Assembly: GCF_902859895.1 (NCBI RefSeq)
Contig: NZ_CADIKM010000007.1
Coordinates: 1-64,000 of the forward strand
DNA length: 64,000 bases
Source: Pararobbsia alpina
GTDB taxonomy: Bacteria > Pseudomonadota > Gammaproteobacteria > Burkholderiales > Burkholderiaceae
Direction of reading: 5' to 3'
The translations under genes were made by a program, and so were the position numbers. Positions 9,856-19,282 of this stretch are shown here, one piece after another; position 1 is the stretch's first letter; each line of letters starts with the position of its first letter. The notes below the pieces were generated by a model. It ran no database searches. It was not told the origin of the DNA and worked only from the letters and a program-made list of their open reading frames with translations.

Positions 9856-12204
9856 CTAAGCCAGGCTCTCCGACCTCGTCGTGCAGACGCCGAAGCGCTC
9901 GATCAGTCCCGCGATTTCCGATGCCGGCACGGGCCGCGAGAACAGGTAACCCTGTGCCTCGACGCGACCGACCGAGGCGAGCCAGGCGATCTGCTCCTCG
10001 GTTTCCGTGCCTTCGACGACGACGGTCAGGCCAAGCGATCGGGCGAGACCGATGATCGCCGACACCATCACGCAGACGCTGCGGTCGTGCGGAATCGCCT
10101 GGATAAACGACTTGTCGACCTTGAGTGTGTCGACGGCGAACCGGTTCAGATAGGACAGTGACGAATAGCCGGTGCCGAAATCATCGAGCGCGATGCGCAC
10201 GCCGAGCCGCTTGAGCGCGAAGATTTTTTCGGAGACGAGATCGGGGTACTCCATCATCGCCGTCTCGGTGATCTCGAGTTCGAGCCTGAAGGGCGGAATA
10301 CTGAAATCGCGCAGGCAACGGCCGACAGTATCAAGAATATCGCCGCGCCAGAACTGGACCGACGAGATATTGATCGCGAGCGTGAGCGAGCCATGGCCCT
10401 GCCGCTGCCACAGGCTGAGTTGTCGGCATGCCGACTCGAGCACGAAGTCGCCGATGGGTACGATCAGCCCGGTCGACTCGGCGACGGGAATGAAATCCGC
10501 CGCCCCGATCAACCCGCGCTGCGGATGATCCCAGCGCACGAGCGCTTCAAAACCCGTAATGCAACGCTGGTTCAGATCAATCTTCGGCTGGTAGGCAAGG
10601 AACAGTTGTCCCTCGGCAAGCGCCACGCGCAACTGCTGTTCCCACTTCATCAAATGATCGGCGCGATGCGCGAGCGCGGGCGAGTAGAAGGCATAGCAGC
10701 CTTTGCCCGCGTCCTTGGCGCTGTACATCGCGAGGTCGGCTTTCTTCAGCAGGTCGATGTCGCTTTCATCGACAATCGTATGCAGCGCAATCCCGATGCT
10801 CGCATGCAACACGAATGCGGAGCCCTGCAGGTCGAACGGCTCGCGCAACATCCGGTCGATCGCCTCGGCGAGCCGGGTCGAGGCTTCCTCGACGTGGTCG
10901 CCGCGCATGACGACGACGAACTCGTCGCCACCGAACCGTGCGAGCATGCCCGCGTCGCCGACGGTGTCGCGCAGGCGGTTGGCGGTCATCAGCAGGACGG
11001 CATCGCCCTCGTTGTGGCCGAGCGTATCGTTGACCGTCTTGAAGTTGTCGAGATCGATATAAAGCAAGGCGAGCCGGCCGACATTGCCGGGCTGGCCGAC
11101 TTCATGACGCAGGACCCTGACGGTTTGATAGCGGTTCGGCAGACGGGTCAGCAAATCAAATTCGACGAGATCGATCATCTCGCGCTCGCGGCCGAGCAGC
11201 TTCAGGATCAGCCCCGTCGCGACACCGAAGAACGCAATCATCGCAAGTGTGATGAAGGATCCCATCAGCAGATACACATTGCGCATGTGATAGTAGTCGG
11301 CCAACTCCTCGGCTTCCGAAAGTCCGACCAGCACGCCGAGCGGATAGCCGTCGATATGCCGGTACGAAACGATGCGCGTCACCCCGTCGATCGGGTCGTC
11401 GTACACACCGGACACATGCCGTCCGGTCGGATACTTGCCGGCGGCCGAGAACGACCCCGGTGCATGCGGCGTGCTGCCGGTCCGGCGCGCGAGCACCGTG
11501 CCGTTGTCGGAGACGACCAGGATCACGCCGTCCTTGCCGATCGCGGCGCTGTTGTAGAAATCATTGGTGAGATACGACGGATCTTCGCACACCGCCACGA
11601 CTCCGGCGAATGAACCGTCCGGATTGTTGAGCCGGCGTGTCAATTGCAGCGACCAACGTCTCGAGGTCCGGTTGAGCACGGGCGTACTGATATATATCTG
11701 ATCGTTGTCCTCGCGTTTGTGAACCAGGAAGTACTCGCGGTCGGACAGGTCGGTCTGCTGCGGGGCGGGATCAGCCGTCGTGGCGACGAGCTTGCCGTTC
11801 TTGTTGATCAGCGAGATCTGCACGAGCGTGTCGCTCTGCACGAGGCCCCGGTCGACGGTGTGGCGCAGGTCGAAATCTTCGGGCGCCTTCTCGAACTCGT
11901 ACTTGACGAAGCGGGTGATCTGGTCTACCTGATGGATCGCTTTGATGGTGTGCTGTTCGAGCGCGGTCGACAGAATCGCGGCCGACGCGCTCGATGCGCG
12001 ATAGGCGCTTTCCTTCTCGGCCTGCAGGCGAGTGACGATCGCGGCCCAGAGCAGGCCCAGCAACACAAGGCCGAGCAGCGGAATCGCAAGCAGCGAACGG
12101 CTCCGGATCGCCGCGCGATCCGCGGTGCGCATCGGAGCTTTGGGAGTCTGAAGTTTCATCGCGGATGGTGGCGCCCGAAAACTCCCTTGCGCTTGTTTGC
12201 CCAA
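9856..12204 (-). CDS. Membrane-bound GGDEF-EAL protein with dCache sensor
   Basis: Cyclic di-GMP turnover enzyme of 782 residues. A first membrane helix (about 36-60) is followed by a periplasmic dCache-type sensor domain, a second helix (about 335-360), then GGDEF and EAL domains. The diguanylate cyclase motif GGDEF (425-429) is intact. The phosphodiesterase motif EALVRW begins at Glu553 and is followed by NISSVQF, EITETAMM, DDFGTGYSSL and VDKSF, so both activities look possible. A second methionine at residue 16 is an alternative start. It is convergent with the CopD-like gene and monocistronic. The ligand of the sensor is unknown. Confidence 0.93.
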   Translation of the reverse strand: MGKQAQGSFRAPPSAMKLQTPKAPMRTADRAAIRSRSLLAIPLLGLVLLGLLWAAIVTRLQAEKESAYRASSASAAILSTALEQHTIKAIHQVDQITRFVKYEFEKAPEDFDLRHTVDRGLVQSDTLVQISLINKNGKLVATTADPAPQQTDLSDREYFLVHKREDNDQIYISTPVLNRTSRRWSLQLTRRLNNPDGSFAGVVAVCEDPSYLTNDFYNSAAIGKDGVILVVSDNGTVLARRTGSTPHAPGSFSAAGKYPTGRHVSGVYDDPIDGVTRIVSYRHIDGYPLGVLVGLSEAEELADYYHMRNVYLLMGSFITLAMIAFFGVATGLILKLLGREREMIDLVEFDLLTRLPNRYQTVRVLRHEVGQPGNVGRLALLYIDLDNFKTVNDTLGHNEGDAVLLMTANRLRDTVGDAGMLARFGGDEFVVVMRGDHVEEASTRLAEAIDRMLREPFDLQGSAFVLHASIGIALHTIVDESDIDLLKKADLAMYSAKDAGKGCYAFYSPALAHRADHLMKWEQQLRVALAEGQLFLAYQPKIDLNQRCITGFEALVRWDHPQRGLIGAADFIPVAESTGLIVPIGDFVLESACRQLSLWQRQGHGSLTLAINISSVQFWRGDILDTVGRCLRDFSIPPFRLELEITETAMMEYPDLVSEKIFALKRLGVRIALDDFGTGYSSLSYLNRFAVDTLKVDKSFIQAIPHDRSVCVMVSAIIGLARSLGLTVVVEGTETEEQIAWLASVGRVEAQGYLFSRPVPASEIAGLIERFGVCTTRSESLA

Positions 12205-12366
12205 ACGTCCGCGAAGCGTGTCGAAGGTTCGCGCATGTTCCCCGAATCGGCGTTGTCGTGATCGTTAAAGGATGTCTTGAACGAGCGGCCGGCGCTTGCG
12301 GCCGCAAGGCTGACTGACCACCGGAATAGTAGCGAAATCTGTTGCAAATGGGAAAGTAAATGAAAA

Positions 12367-12390
12367 CGGCCCCTCTCGGGGGCCGCTTTC
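12367..12390 (-). terminator. Intrinsic terminator downstream of the ridA-like gene
   Basis: Seven-base stem CGGCCCC/GGGGCCG with a five-base loop. Read on the minus strand it is followed by TTTTCATTT, a U-rich tract. It lies about 95 bases past the stop of the RidA-family gene and ends that leftward transcript. Confidence 0.75.
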
Positions 12391-12483
12391 TCAGAGAGAC
12401 GCATCGGGAACGTCAACCGTTCGGGTCGATGTGAACCTCCTCAGAGTTGTACGTTTGCGCGTCTCACGCTGCACGTGTGGTCT

Positions 12484-12948
12484 TTAGCGAACTTCCGCGA
12501 TGAGTTCGATTTCAACGCAGGCGCCCAGGGGAATCTGGGCCACGCCGAATGCCGAGCGCGCATGCTTTCCCGCGTCGCCGAACACTTCGTCGAAGAGTTC
12601 CGATGCGCCATTGGTCACCAGATGCTGCTCGGTGTAGTCGGGCGTCGAATTGACCAGGCTCATGACCTTGACGATCCGCGTGACGCGGTTCAGGTCGCCG
12701 GTATGGGCATGCAGGGTGGCGATCAGGTCGATCGCAATGGCTCGCGCGGCGTCGCGGCCTTGGGCCGTGACGAGGTCGGCGCCGAGCTTGCCGGCCCAGA
12801 CCTTGCCGTCACGCTTGGCGATATGGCCCGACAGGAAGACTGTGTTACCGGTTTGCGCACTCATGACATAGGCGGCGGCCGGTGCGCCGGCGGACGGCAG
12901 TTCGATGCCGAGGGATTTCAGTTGGGTGTAGACGTCTTGGTTCGACAT
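12484..12948 (-). CDS. RidA (YjgF/YER057c/UK114) family protein
   Basis: A 154-residue member of the RidA superfamily of enamine/imine deaminases, close to the longer YoaB-like subgroup. It shows TVFLSGHIAKRDG, AIAIDLIATLHAHTGDLNRV and the C-terminal GKHARSAFGVAQIPLGACVEIE, whose Arg is the conserved position that binds the substrate carboxylate. RidA hydrolyses reactive 2-aminoacrylate-type intermediates of PLP enzymes. Directly upstream lies a fragment of a PLP aminotransferase, so the two probably once formed a functional pair. An AGGAG sits seven bases before the ATG. Confidence 0.88.
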   Translation of the reverse strand: MSNQDVYTQLKSLGIELPSAGAPAAAYVMSAQTGNTVFLSGHIAKRDGKVWAGKLGADLVTAQGRDAARAIAIDLIATLHAHTGDLNRVTRIVKVMSLVNSTPDYTEQHLVTNGASELFDEVFGDAGKHARSAFGVAQIPLGACVEIELIAEVR

Positions 12949-12966
12949 GCAATCTCCTAAGGTTGA

Positions 12967-13077
12967 ATGAGCAGCACGCGCGGATCAGCGCGGCGAGGCG
13001 TGCGATGCACTCGTCGATTTTCGCGGACGAGACGGTCGCGAACGAGAGCCGCAGAGTATGGGCGCCGTCGGTTGGAC
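12967..13077 (-). pseudogene. C-terminal remnant of a PLP-dependent aminotransferase
   Basis: The minus strand between the EamA gene and ridA encodes, without its own start, HTLRLSFATVSSAKIDE followed by CIARLAALIRA. This is the usual C-terminal signature of fold-type I aminotransferases (LRLSFxTVxxExIxxGIxRLxxxI). Sequence before it is not aminotransferase-like, so the first roughly 90 percent of the gene is gone. Its frame also runs on into ridA, while a TAG lies in a neighbouring frame, consistent with a small indel near the original stop. This is inference from motif resemblance. Confidence 0.6.
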
Positions 13078-13083
13078 ATACAG

Positions 13084-14016
13084 CTAGACGACGCGGCCCG
13101 CCGGATCGGCCGTGACGGGTGCGGCATGAGCAATTGCCGTCCGGCGTCCCGCCACCACCGTGGCCAGCACGCCGAGCGCGAACAGCCAGCTCAGCGGGCT
13201 CACGGTCTCGCCAAACCACAAGGCCGAGAAAGCGAGCGTCATGAAGATCTGCAGCAATTGTACTTGTCCGACGCGCGCAATGCCGCCGCGCGCGAGACCC
13301 GCATACCACGCGATAAAGCCGAGGAACTGCGAAAACAGCGAAAGGTAGCCGAACGCGAACCACGCATGCATGGACACCGGCCCATGGTGACGCCATGCGA
13401 GCCAGCCCACCGGCAACACGAGCACGGGTGCCGACAGGACGAGTGCCCAACAGATCACCTGCCAGTTGCCGAGCTCCTTCGCGAGGCGGCCGCCTTCCGC
13501 GTAGCCCAGCCCGCAGGCGGCGACCGCGGCGAGCATCCACAGATCTCCCGCCGCGGGCGCGCCATGTCCGGTTACCAAGGCATAGGCGACCACCAGTGCG
13601 CTGCCGAGCACCGCACAGAACCAGAACCCGCGCGAAGGCCGTTCGTGCGAGAGCCATGCCGCATAAAGCGCGGTTGCAAGAGGCAGCAAGCCATTCACGA
13701 CCGCGCCGTGCGAGGAGGGCACGGTCATCAATGCGAGCCCCGACAGGACTGGAAAGCCGACGATGACCCCGAGCGAAATCACCGCGATCCGGCGCATCTG
13801 CGCAGGGGTCGGTAACCGCTCACGGCGCCAGAGCAGCAGCGCGGCGGCCGGGATCGCGGCGAGCAACGCGCGGCCGAGTCCGACGAGCACCGGGTCCAGG
13901 CTGGTGATCGCGAGACGCGTCATCGGCAGCGACAGGCTGAACACGGTGACGCCGAGCAGGCCGAGCAGCATCCCCTGGGTCTGCGGGTTGATCGGGGCAC
14001 GCTGGCTCGACGGCAT
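13084..14016 (-). CDS. EamA/DMT-family metabolite exporter
   Basis: A 310-residue inner-membrane protein with ten hydrophobic segments arranged as two EamA repeats (about residues 14-140 and 155-290). Typical features are the start GMLLGLLGVTVFSLSLPMTRLAI, the motif SSHGAVVNGLLPLATALYA at the end of the first repeat, and LLQIFMTLAFSALWFGETVSPL in the second. The substrate is unknown. Family members export amino acids or other small metabolites. It lies 28 bases downstream of the VOC gene on the same strand and upstream of the aminotransferase remnant and ridA. A role in amino-acid export is inferred from that context only. Confidence 0.85.
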   Translation of the reverse strand: MPSSQRAPINPQTQGMLLGLLGVTVFSLSLPMTRLAITSLDPVLVGLGRALLAAIPAAALLLWRRERLPTPAQMRRIAVISLGVIVGFPVLSGLALMTVPSSHGAVVNGLLPLATALYAAWLSHERPSRGFWFCAVLGSALVVAYALVTGHGAPAAGDLWMLAAVAACGLGYAEGGRLAKELGNWQVICWALVLSAPVLVLPVGWLAWRHHGPVSMHAWFAFGYLSLFSQFLGFIAWYAGLARGGIARVGQVQLLQIFMTLAFSALWFGETVSPLSWLFALGVLATVVAGRRTAIAHAAPVTADPAGRVV

Positions 14017-14044
14017 GATGACTCCGGTACGTGAGGACGGGGGT

Positions 14045-14731
14045 TCAGCGCAAGGTGCGCGGACCTGTGCGGGTCTCGAATTCGGCGACGAGGCACGGCT
14101 CGACGAGGGTCGGCTCGAGCGCGATCAGCGAGGAGGCGCCGAGCCATTCCAACTGCTTGGCGAGGCCGTTCGCGTTTTTGTGAAAGCCGCGCAGACGCTT
14201 GAGTGCGATGCCCTGATAGGCGAGCCGCTCACTCGGATGGAGCGGCAGGTCCCACTGGATCAGGGTCGGCAGCAGTCCGTCGCCGCCGTGGCGTTTCCAG
14301 CTCGGCAGCGCGCCGTTCTCGGGCACGCTGATGTGCCAGGCATAGTCGCCGCGTTGCATCTGGAGCAATGGCGGAATCCGTGCCGGGTATTGCTGTTGCC
14401 AGAGTTGGAGCTGGCGCGGACGCTCGACACGCGCGACCCAGTGGGCCAGATACGGACCGTTGGCGAGGCGTGCCTTGACGGCCTTGCTGTCGAGCCCGAA
14501 CCAGCGCTTGCGCTCGGGCGCCGGTGCCTCGGGATCGCAGGCCATGACTTCCAGATAGATGCCGCCCCATAGTCCCAGCAGGCGATTGTGCGTGCCCATC
14601 CCCGGGTGGCGCCCGCCGGCCTCGAATGCATCGGCGGACAAGCCGAGTGCATCGCAGACATGGGCGACACCAGCGTCAAGCGTAGGTGCGGCGACAACTA
14701 GGTGGTCAAGACGGAGGGACGGCACGGTCAT
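14045..14731 (-). CDS. VOC-superfamily (glyoxalase-like) protein
   Basis: A 228-residue cytosolic protein of the Glyoxalase_3-like type. The N-terminus (LRLDHLVVAAPTLDAG) is the VOC start with the metal-binding His, followed by GRHPGMGTHNRLLGLWGGIYLEVMACDP, where the second His/Glu ligands occur. The second half (DYAWHISVPENG, LPTLIQWDLPLHPSERL) matches the less conserved repeat. The substrate is unknown. It heads the leftward group VOC - EamA - (remnant) - ridA and is divergent from a MocR regulator about 400 bases away, which may control it. Confidence 0.78.
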   Translation of the reverse strand: MTVPSLRLDHLVVAAPTLDAGVAHVCDALGLSADAFEAGGRHPGMGTHNRLLGLWGGIYLEVMACDPEAPAPERKRWFGLDSKAVKARLANGPYLAHWVARVERPRQLQLWQQQYPARIPPLLQMQRGDYAWHISVPENGALPSWKRHGGDGLLPTLIQWDLPLHPSERLAYQGIALKRLRGFHKNANGLAKQLEWLGASSLIALEPTLVEPCLVAEFETRTGPRTLR

Positions 14732-15129
14732 GAGTTCAATACGCTAAAAGGGCTGGCAGGTGGGCAGGCCGTCCATGGGACGTCCGGTCGACGAGGATCG
14801 AAGCCGACGATGATAACCAGACTGCCCTGAGCCGCGCATCCGGTTTCCGGATTTGCTCACTTTAGCGGTTTGGACCGGGCCAGTAACGGTACGGTTGGAC
14901 AAATACTTCTCTGTACAGTCCACGGTCAATGCCCCAAATAATGAGCGTTGCGCCGCGAATGGACCCAAGGCGCAATTCATCCGTGTGTCTCGACGGGAGG
15001 GGTAAAATCAGGCCTTTCGTGGCGGCGTGGCGTGCACATTCCTTGTGCGGTGATCTAAAGCTCCTCATCAGGGTCACTGGTGCGCGCTTCGCGACGGCTT
15101 CCGTTTCCCTCATTGAGCGTGCGCCAGCC
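14732..15129. promoter_or_regulatory. Divergent regulatory region, VOC gene / MocR gene
   Basis: About 400 non-coding bases between divergent genes. It contains the TTGGAC repeat cluster listed separately. A frame upstream of the MocR start stays open from 14929 but encodes no recognisable domain, so I treat it as leader. No other gene is seen. Confidence 0.4.
14867..14925. promoter_or_regulatory. Candidate MocR operator: TTGGAC direct repeats
   Basis: TTGGAC occurs at 14870-14875 and 14895-14900, 25 bases (about 2.4 helical turns) apart. An inverted related half-site, GTCCACGG, lies at 14918-14925. MocR/PdxR/TauR regulators are known to bind spaced direct repeats in the divergent promoter of their own gene, and the MocR gene lies immediately to the right. 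No binding data exist for this site. Confidence 0.35.
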
Positions 15130-16575
15130 ATGCCCGACGACCAATCGCCCGGCACCGAACAGATACCGGCTCCCATCCAATCGACCCAGCTCACGCTGGT
15201 CGATCAGCTCGTTCAATGGGGACGCCGCCGCATCGAGGAGCGTGTATTCCGCCCGGGTATGCGCATGCCCTCGATACGGCGCCTGGCGCTGGACAAGGGC
15301 GTCTCGCGCTTTACCGTGGTCGAAGCCTATGAGCGGCTCGTTGCACAGGGATATCTCGATTCCCGGCGCGGCTCGGGTTTCTATGTACGCGAGGCCGCGA
15401 CCGTGGGATCGCGTTCGCCGCGCGTCGCGGCCGCAGTCAACCATGCGATCGACGTGGTGTGGCTGTTGCGCAATATGGTGGGCACCACGAGCCCGGAGAA
15501 AGGTCCGGGCCTCGGTTACCTGCCCAATCGCTGGCTCGATGGCGAACTGATCTCGAATGCACTGCGCGCCCTGGGTCGGCAGGGCGGCGCGCAATTGCTG
15601 CAGCTCGGTACGCCGCAGGGTTTCTACCCCCTGCGCCAACAGCTGCAGACCCGGCTCGCCGAAATGGAGATTGGCGCCTCGCCCGAACAAATCGTCATGA
15701 CCTCGGGCGTGACACAGGCACTCGACCTGATCGCGCGCCTCTACGTACAGCCCGGCGACACCGTGCTGGTCGGCGACCCCGCATGGTTCCAGATGTTCGG
15801 CCGCTTCGCGTCGCAGGGCGCGCATCTCGTCGGCATTCCCTATACCGCCGACGGCCCCGATCTCGCTGCGCTCGAGCGCCTCGTGATCGAGTGGAAGCCG
15901 CGCATGCTCGTGATCAATTCGGTGCTGCACAATCCCACCGGTACATCGCTGGCGGCCGCGCAGGCATTCCGTATCCTCAAGATCGCCGAGGAACACGATC
16001 TGATCGTCGTCGAGGACGACATCTACTGCGATCTCGCGATGCCCGGCTCGACCACGACCCGGCTCGCAAGCCTCGACCAGTTGCGGCGCGTCATTTACCT
16101 GGGCAGTTTTTCCAAGACGCTCGCCGCGAACCTGCGCGTCGGTTTCGCGGCTTGTTCGCCCGACGTCGCACGTGCGCTGGCTGACCAGAAGATGCTGGTC
16201 GGCATGACGAGCCCCGAGATCAACGAGCGCGTCGTCTTCAAGATTCTCACCGAAGGGCATTACCGCCGGCATGCCGAACGGCTGCGCAACCGGCTCGATG
16301 CGGTGCGCGAACGGACCGCGCGAGCCCTTGAATTGATCGGTTTTCGCTTGTTCTCGACGCCCGGCCATGGGATGTTCCATTGGGTCGACACGGGCGTCGA
16401 CACGGCTGTGCTGACCGCGGCCGGGCACGAGGCGGGCTACCTGCTTGCCCCGGGAGCGCTGTTTTCGCCGAACCAGTCGCCTTCGACCTGGATGCGTTTC
16501 AATATCGCGAATTGCGGCGATCCCGGCCTGTTCGATTTCCTCGCGCGGGCCGCGGACAAGGGGCCGCCCCCTTGA
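15130..16575 (+). CDS. MocR-type regulator (GntR DNA-binding domain fused to aminotransferase)
   Basis: A 481-residue transcription factor with an N-terminal winged helix of GntR type (about residues 25-95: GMRMPSIRRLALDKGVSRFT, YLDSRRGSGFYV) and a C-terminal fold-type I aminotransferase domain. The PLP-binding lysine is Lys329 in LGSFSKTLAANLR, and NSVLHNPTG and DDIYCDL are intact, so cofactor binding is expected. Such proteins act as sensors, not enzymes, and typically control a divergent metabolic gene. The start MPDDQSPGTEQ was chosen for normal family length. The target may be the divergent VOC-EamA-RidA group. That link is inferred. Confidence 0.9.
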   Translation: MPDDQSPGTEQIPAPIQSTQLTLVDQLVQWGRRRIEERVFRPGMRMPSIRRLALDKGVSRFTVVEAYERLVAQGYLDSRRGSGFYVREAATVGSRSPRVAAAVNHAIDVVWLLRNMVGTTSPEKGPGLGYLPNRWLDGELISNALRALGRQGGAQLLQLGTPQGFYPLRQQLQTRLAEMEIGASPEQIVMTSGVTQALDLIARLYVQPGDTVLVGDPAWFQMFGRFASQGAHLVGIPYTADGPDLAALERLVIEWKPRMLVINSVLHNPTGTSLAAAQAFRILKIAEEHDLIVVEDDIYCDLAMPGSTTTRLASLDQLRRVIYLGSFSKTLAANLRVGFAACSPDVARALADQKMLVGMTSPEINERVVFKILTEGHYRRHAERLRNRLDAVRERTARALELIGFRLFSTPGHGMFHWVDTGVDTAVLTAAGHEAGYLLAPGALFSPNQSPSTWMRFNIANCGDPGLFDFLARAADKGPPP

Positions 16576-16652
16576 AATGTGGCGGTCCGGCCCCACATCG
16601 CCCGCAGATCCTGCTGTACCTGTTCACCCTGATTTCAAGACGAGGTTGTTAG

Positions 16653-18539
16653 ATGGCGCAAGAGACGCTGAGTTTTCAGGCAGAAGTGAAGCAGCTTCTG
16701 CAACTGATGATCCATTCGCTGTACAGCAACAAGGAAATTTTCCTTCGCGAACTGATTTCGAACGCATCAGATGCGGCCGACAAGCTGCGCTTCGAGGCGA
16801 TCGCAAACCCGGCGCTGTTCGAGAGCGATTCGAACCTGCGGATTCGCGTTAGCTTCGACAAGGCCGCGCGCACGATCACGATCGATGACAACGGCATCGG
16901 TATGAGTCGTGAAGAAGCGATCACTCACCTCGGCACGATCGCCAAGTCGGGTACGCGCGATTTCTTCTCGAAGCTATCCGGCGACCAGCAAAAGGATGCG
17001 CAACTGATCGGCCAGTTTGGCGTGGGCTTCTATTCGGGCTTTATCGTGGCCGACCGCATCACGGTGGAGTCGCGCCGCGCTGGCCTGCCGGCTGCCGAAG
17101 GTGTGCGCTGGAGCAGCGCGGGCGACGGCGAGTTCGATGTCGATACGATCGAGCGCGCGGAGCGCGGCACGACAATCACCCTGCATTTGCGTGAAGGCGA
17201 GGACGAGTTGCTCAACGGATGGCAGATCAAGTCCGTGATCCAGAAGTATTCCGATCACATCGCGCTGCCGATCCTGATGCCCAAGGAAGAATGGGACCAG
17301 GAAAAGAGCGAGATGGTGCGCCGCGACGAAGACGAGACCGTCAACCAGGCGAGCGCGCTGTGGGCCCGTTCGAAGAGCGAGATCGAAGACAGCCAGTACA
17401 CGCAGTTCTACCAGCATCTCTCGCATGACCATCTCGATCCGCTCGCCTGGACGCATAACCGCGTCGAGGGCCGCAGCGAATATATCCAGTTGCTGTATGT
17501 GCCGTCGCAGGCCCCGTTCGACCTATATGACCGCAACAAGCACGGCGGCCTGAAGCTCTACGTGCGCCGCGTGTTCATCATGGACGATGCGGAACAACTG
17601 CTGCCGGGTTATCTCCGCTATATCCGCGGGGTTGTCGATTCGAGCGATCTGCCGCTGAACGTTTCGCGTGAGCTGCTGCAGGAAAGCCGTGACGTAAAGA
17701 CCATTCGCGAGGGTGTGACCAAGCGTGCACTCTCGATGCTCGAGGACCTTGCCGAGAACGAGAAGGATAAGTACGCGACCTTCTGGGGTGCGTTCGGCCA
17801 GGTGCTCAAGGAAGGCGTGGGCGAAGACCAGGCGAATCGCGAGCGAATCGCGAAGCTGCTGCGCTTCGCGACGACACAAGGCGACACCGCCGAGCAGAAC
17901 GTCTCTCTCGCGGACTACGTGAGCCGCATGAAGGGCAACCAGACCAAGATTTACTACGTGACCGCGGATTCGTGGCTGGCGGCGCGCAACAGCCCGCACC
18001 TCGAAGTGTTCCGCAAGAAGGGTGTCGAGGTGCTGCTGCTGTCCGATCGTGTCGACGAGTGGGCACTGTCGTTCCTAACCGAATTCGAAGGCAAGCCGCT
18101 GTCGAGCGTGGCGCGTGGCGACCTTGATCTTGGCGAGTTGTCGGACGACGAGAAGAAGGCCCAGGAGAAAGTCAGCGGTGAGCTGAAGCCGCTTGTCGAG
18201 AAGATCCAGGAAGTGCTCAAGGACAAGGCGAAGGAGGTTCGGCTGACGTTCCGCCTGACGGATTCGCCGTCATGCCTCGTGGCCGACGACAACGACATGA
18301 GCGGCTATCTGCAGCGCATGTTGAAGGCAGCCGGGCAAGCGGCGCCGCAGGCTCGCCCGATCCTCGAGATCAATCCCGAGCATCCGCTCGTGAAGCGTTT
18401 GACGGCCGAGACGCCTTCGCTCGATGACTGGTCGCATTTGTTGTTCGACCAGGCCATGCTGGCGGAGGGTGGTGCGCTTGAAGATCCGGCCAGCTATGTG
18501 CGGCGTACCAATGCCTTGCTGTTGGCGGGCGCGCACTGA
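16653..18539 (+). CDS. htpG: Chaperone HtpG (Hsp90)
   Basis: Cytosolic ATP-dependent chaperone. The GHKL nucleotide-binding domain is clear at the N-terminus ([50 protein letters not shown]). The middle domain shows [11 protein letters not shown] followed by ESRDVKTI, and the C-terminal dimerisation domain ends with [18 protein letters not shown]. It is 628 residues, normal for HtpG. No heat-shock promoter could be read with confidence in the short gap before it. The next gene starts on the last base of its stop codon, so the two are likely co-transcribed. Confidence 0.96.
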   Translation: MAQETLSFQAEVKQLLQLMIHSLYSNKEIFLRELISNASDAADKLRFEAIANPALFESDSNLRIRVSFDKAARTITIDDNGIGMSREEAITHLGTIAKSGTRDFFSKLSGDQQKDAQLIGQFGVGFYSGFIVADRITVESRRAGLPAAEGVRWSSAGDGEFDVDTIERAERGTTITLHLREGEDELLNGWQIKSVIQKYSDHIALPILMPKEEWDQEKSEMVRRDEDETVNQASALWARSKSEIEDSQYTQFYQHLSHDHLDPLAWTHNRVEGRSEYIQLLYVPSQAPFDLYDRNKHGGLKLYVRRVFIMDDAEQLLPGYLRYIRGVVDSSDLPLNVSRELLQESRDVKTIREGVTKRALSMLEDLAENEKDKYATFWGAFGQVLKEGVGEDQANRERIAKLLRFATTQGDTAEQNVSLADYVSRMKGNQTKIYYVTADSWLAARNSPHLEVFRKKGVEVLLLSDRVDEWALSFLTEFEGKPLSSVARGDLDLGELSDDEKKAQEKVSGELKPLVEKIQEVLKDKAKEVRLTFRLTDSPSCLVADDNDMSGYLQRMLKAAGQAAPQARPILEINPEHPLVKRLTAETPSLDDWSHLLFDQAMLAEGGALEDPASYVRRTNALLLAGAH

Positions 18540-19144
18540 TGTCGAAGACGCGGGCCCCCGGAGATGCTGGGCGGTCCGTGGGCGGCGAATGGGTGGAAAA
18601 ACCAGGTGCGAGGGTGAAGAAGGCGCGGACAGAGGCAGAGCCGGTTGCGGTGCCGGTGTCCGCGGAGCCTTTGCTCGAGGGTTTTCCGCCTGTAGTCGCG
18701 GCTGATACACATACGATGGTGTTCGGCAGCTTTCCGGGCGTCGCCTCGCTGTCGGCGACGCAGTATTACGCGCATCCCCAGAACCAGTTCTGGCGGCTGT
18801 TGGGGGCAGTGCTTGACGAGCCGCTGCCTTCTCTTCCTTATGCCGAGCGTCTGATTCGGCTGCTCGCCCATCGCATCGGCGTGTGGGATGTGCTCGCTGC
18901 GTGCGAGCGCACGGGCAGCCTCGATGCGGCGATTCGCAACGCTTCCCCCAACGATTTCGCGGCTTTGCGCCGTCATGCACCGTCGCTTCGCAAGGTCTGC
19001 TTCAACGGCAAGACCGCGGGCCGCTTCGAACCCGTGATGCGGGAAGCGGGCTATAAGACACTAGTGCTGCCGTCGTCGAGCCCTGCGCATGCGATGTTGT
19101 CGTTCGAGCAGAAGCTCGTGGTTTGGCGTGGCGTCAACGATTGA
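18539..19144 (+). CDS. DNA-deoxyinosine glycosylase (UDG family 6-like)
   Basis: Base-excision repair enzyme of the uracil-DNA glycosylase superfamily that in the named family removes hypoxanthine from DNA. Motif 1 is VFGSFPGVASLSATQYYAHP followed by QNQFW, lacking the Asp/Glu of classical UDGs and resembling family 6. The region GVWDVLAACER follows, and motif 2 is LPSSSPAHA. It is 201 residues, with a basic N-terminal extension of about 55 residues before the domain. The ATG overlaps the htpG stop by one base. The function is by resemblance to the TIGR04274-type group. Confidence 0.82.
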   Translation: MSKTRAPGDAGRSVGGEWVEKPGARVKKARTEAEPVAVPVSAEPLLEGFPPVVAADTHTMVFGSFPGVASLSATQYYAHPQNQFWRLLGAVLDEPLPSLPYAERLIRLLAHRIGVWDVLAACERTGSLDAAIRNASPNDFAALRRHAPSLRKVCFNGKTAGRFEPVMREAGYKTLVLPSSSPAHAMLSFEQKLVVWRGVND

Positions 19145-19282
19145 CTTACGATCCGCCACGTCGTGGCGCACGCATTGACGTGAAGATGGTATTGGATATC
19201 AGCCATAAATTCGCCATCGTTCTGGATTTTTCTATAAAATTCAGTTAATTGGAGATCGAATTTTTGGAGGGGGATTCGCCAG

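Noticed and set aside
14929-15129. N-terminal 67-residue extension of the MocR protein
   Set aside because: It encodes no known domain and overlaps the presumed operator and leader. The family starts just before the winged helix.
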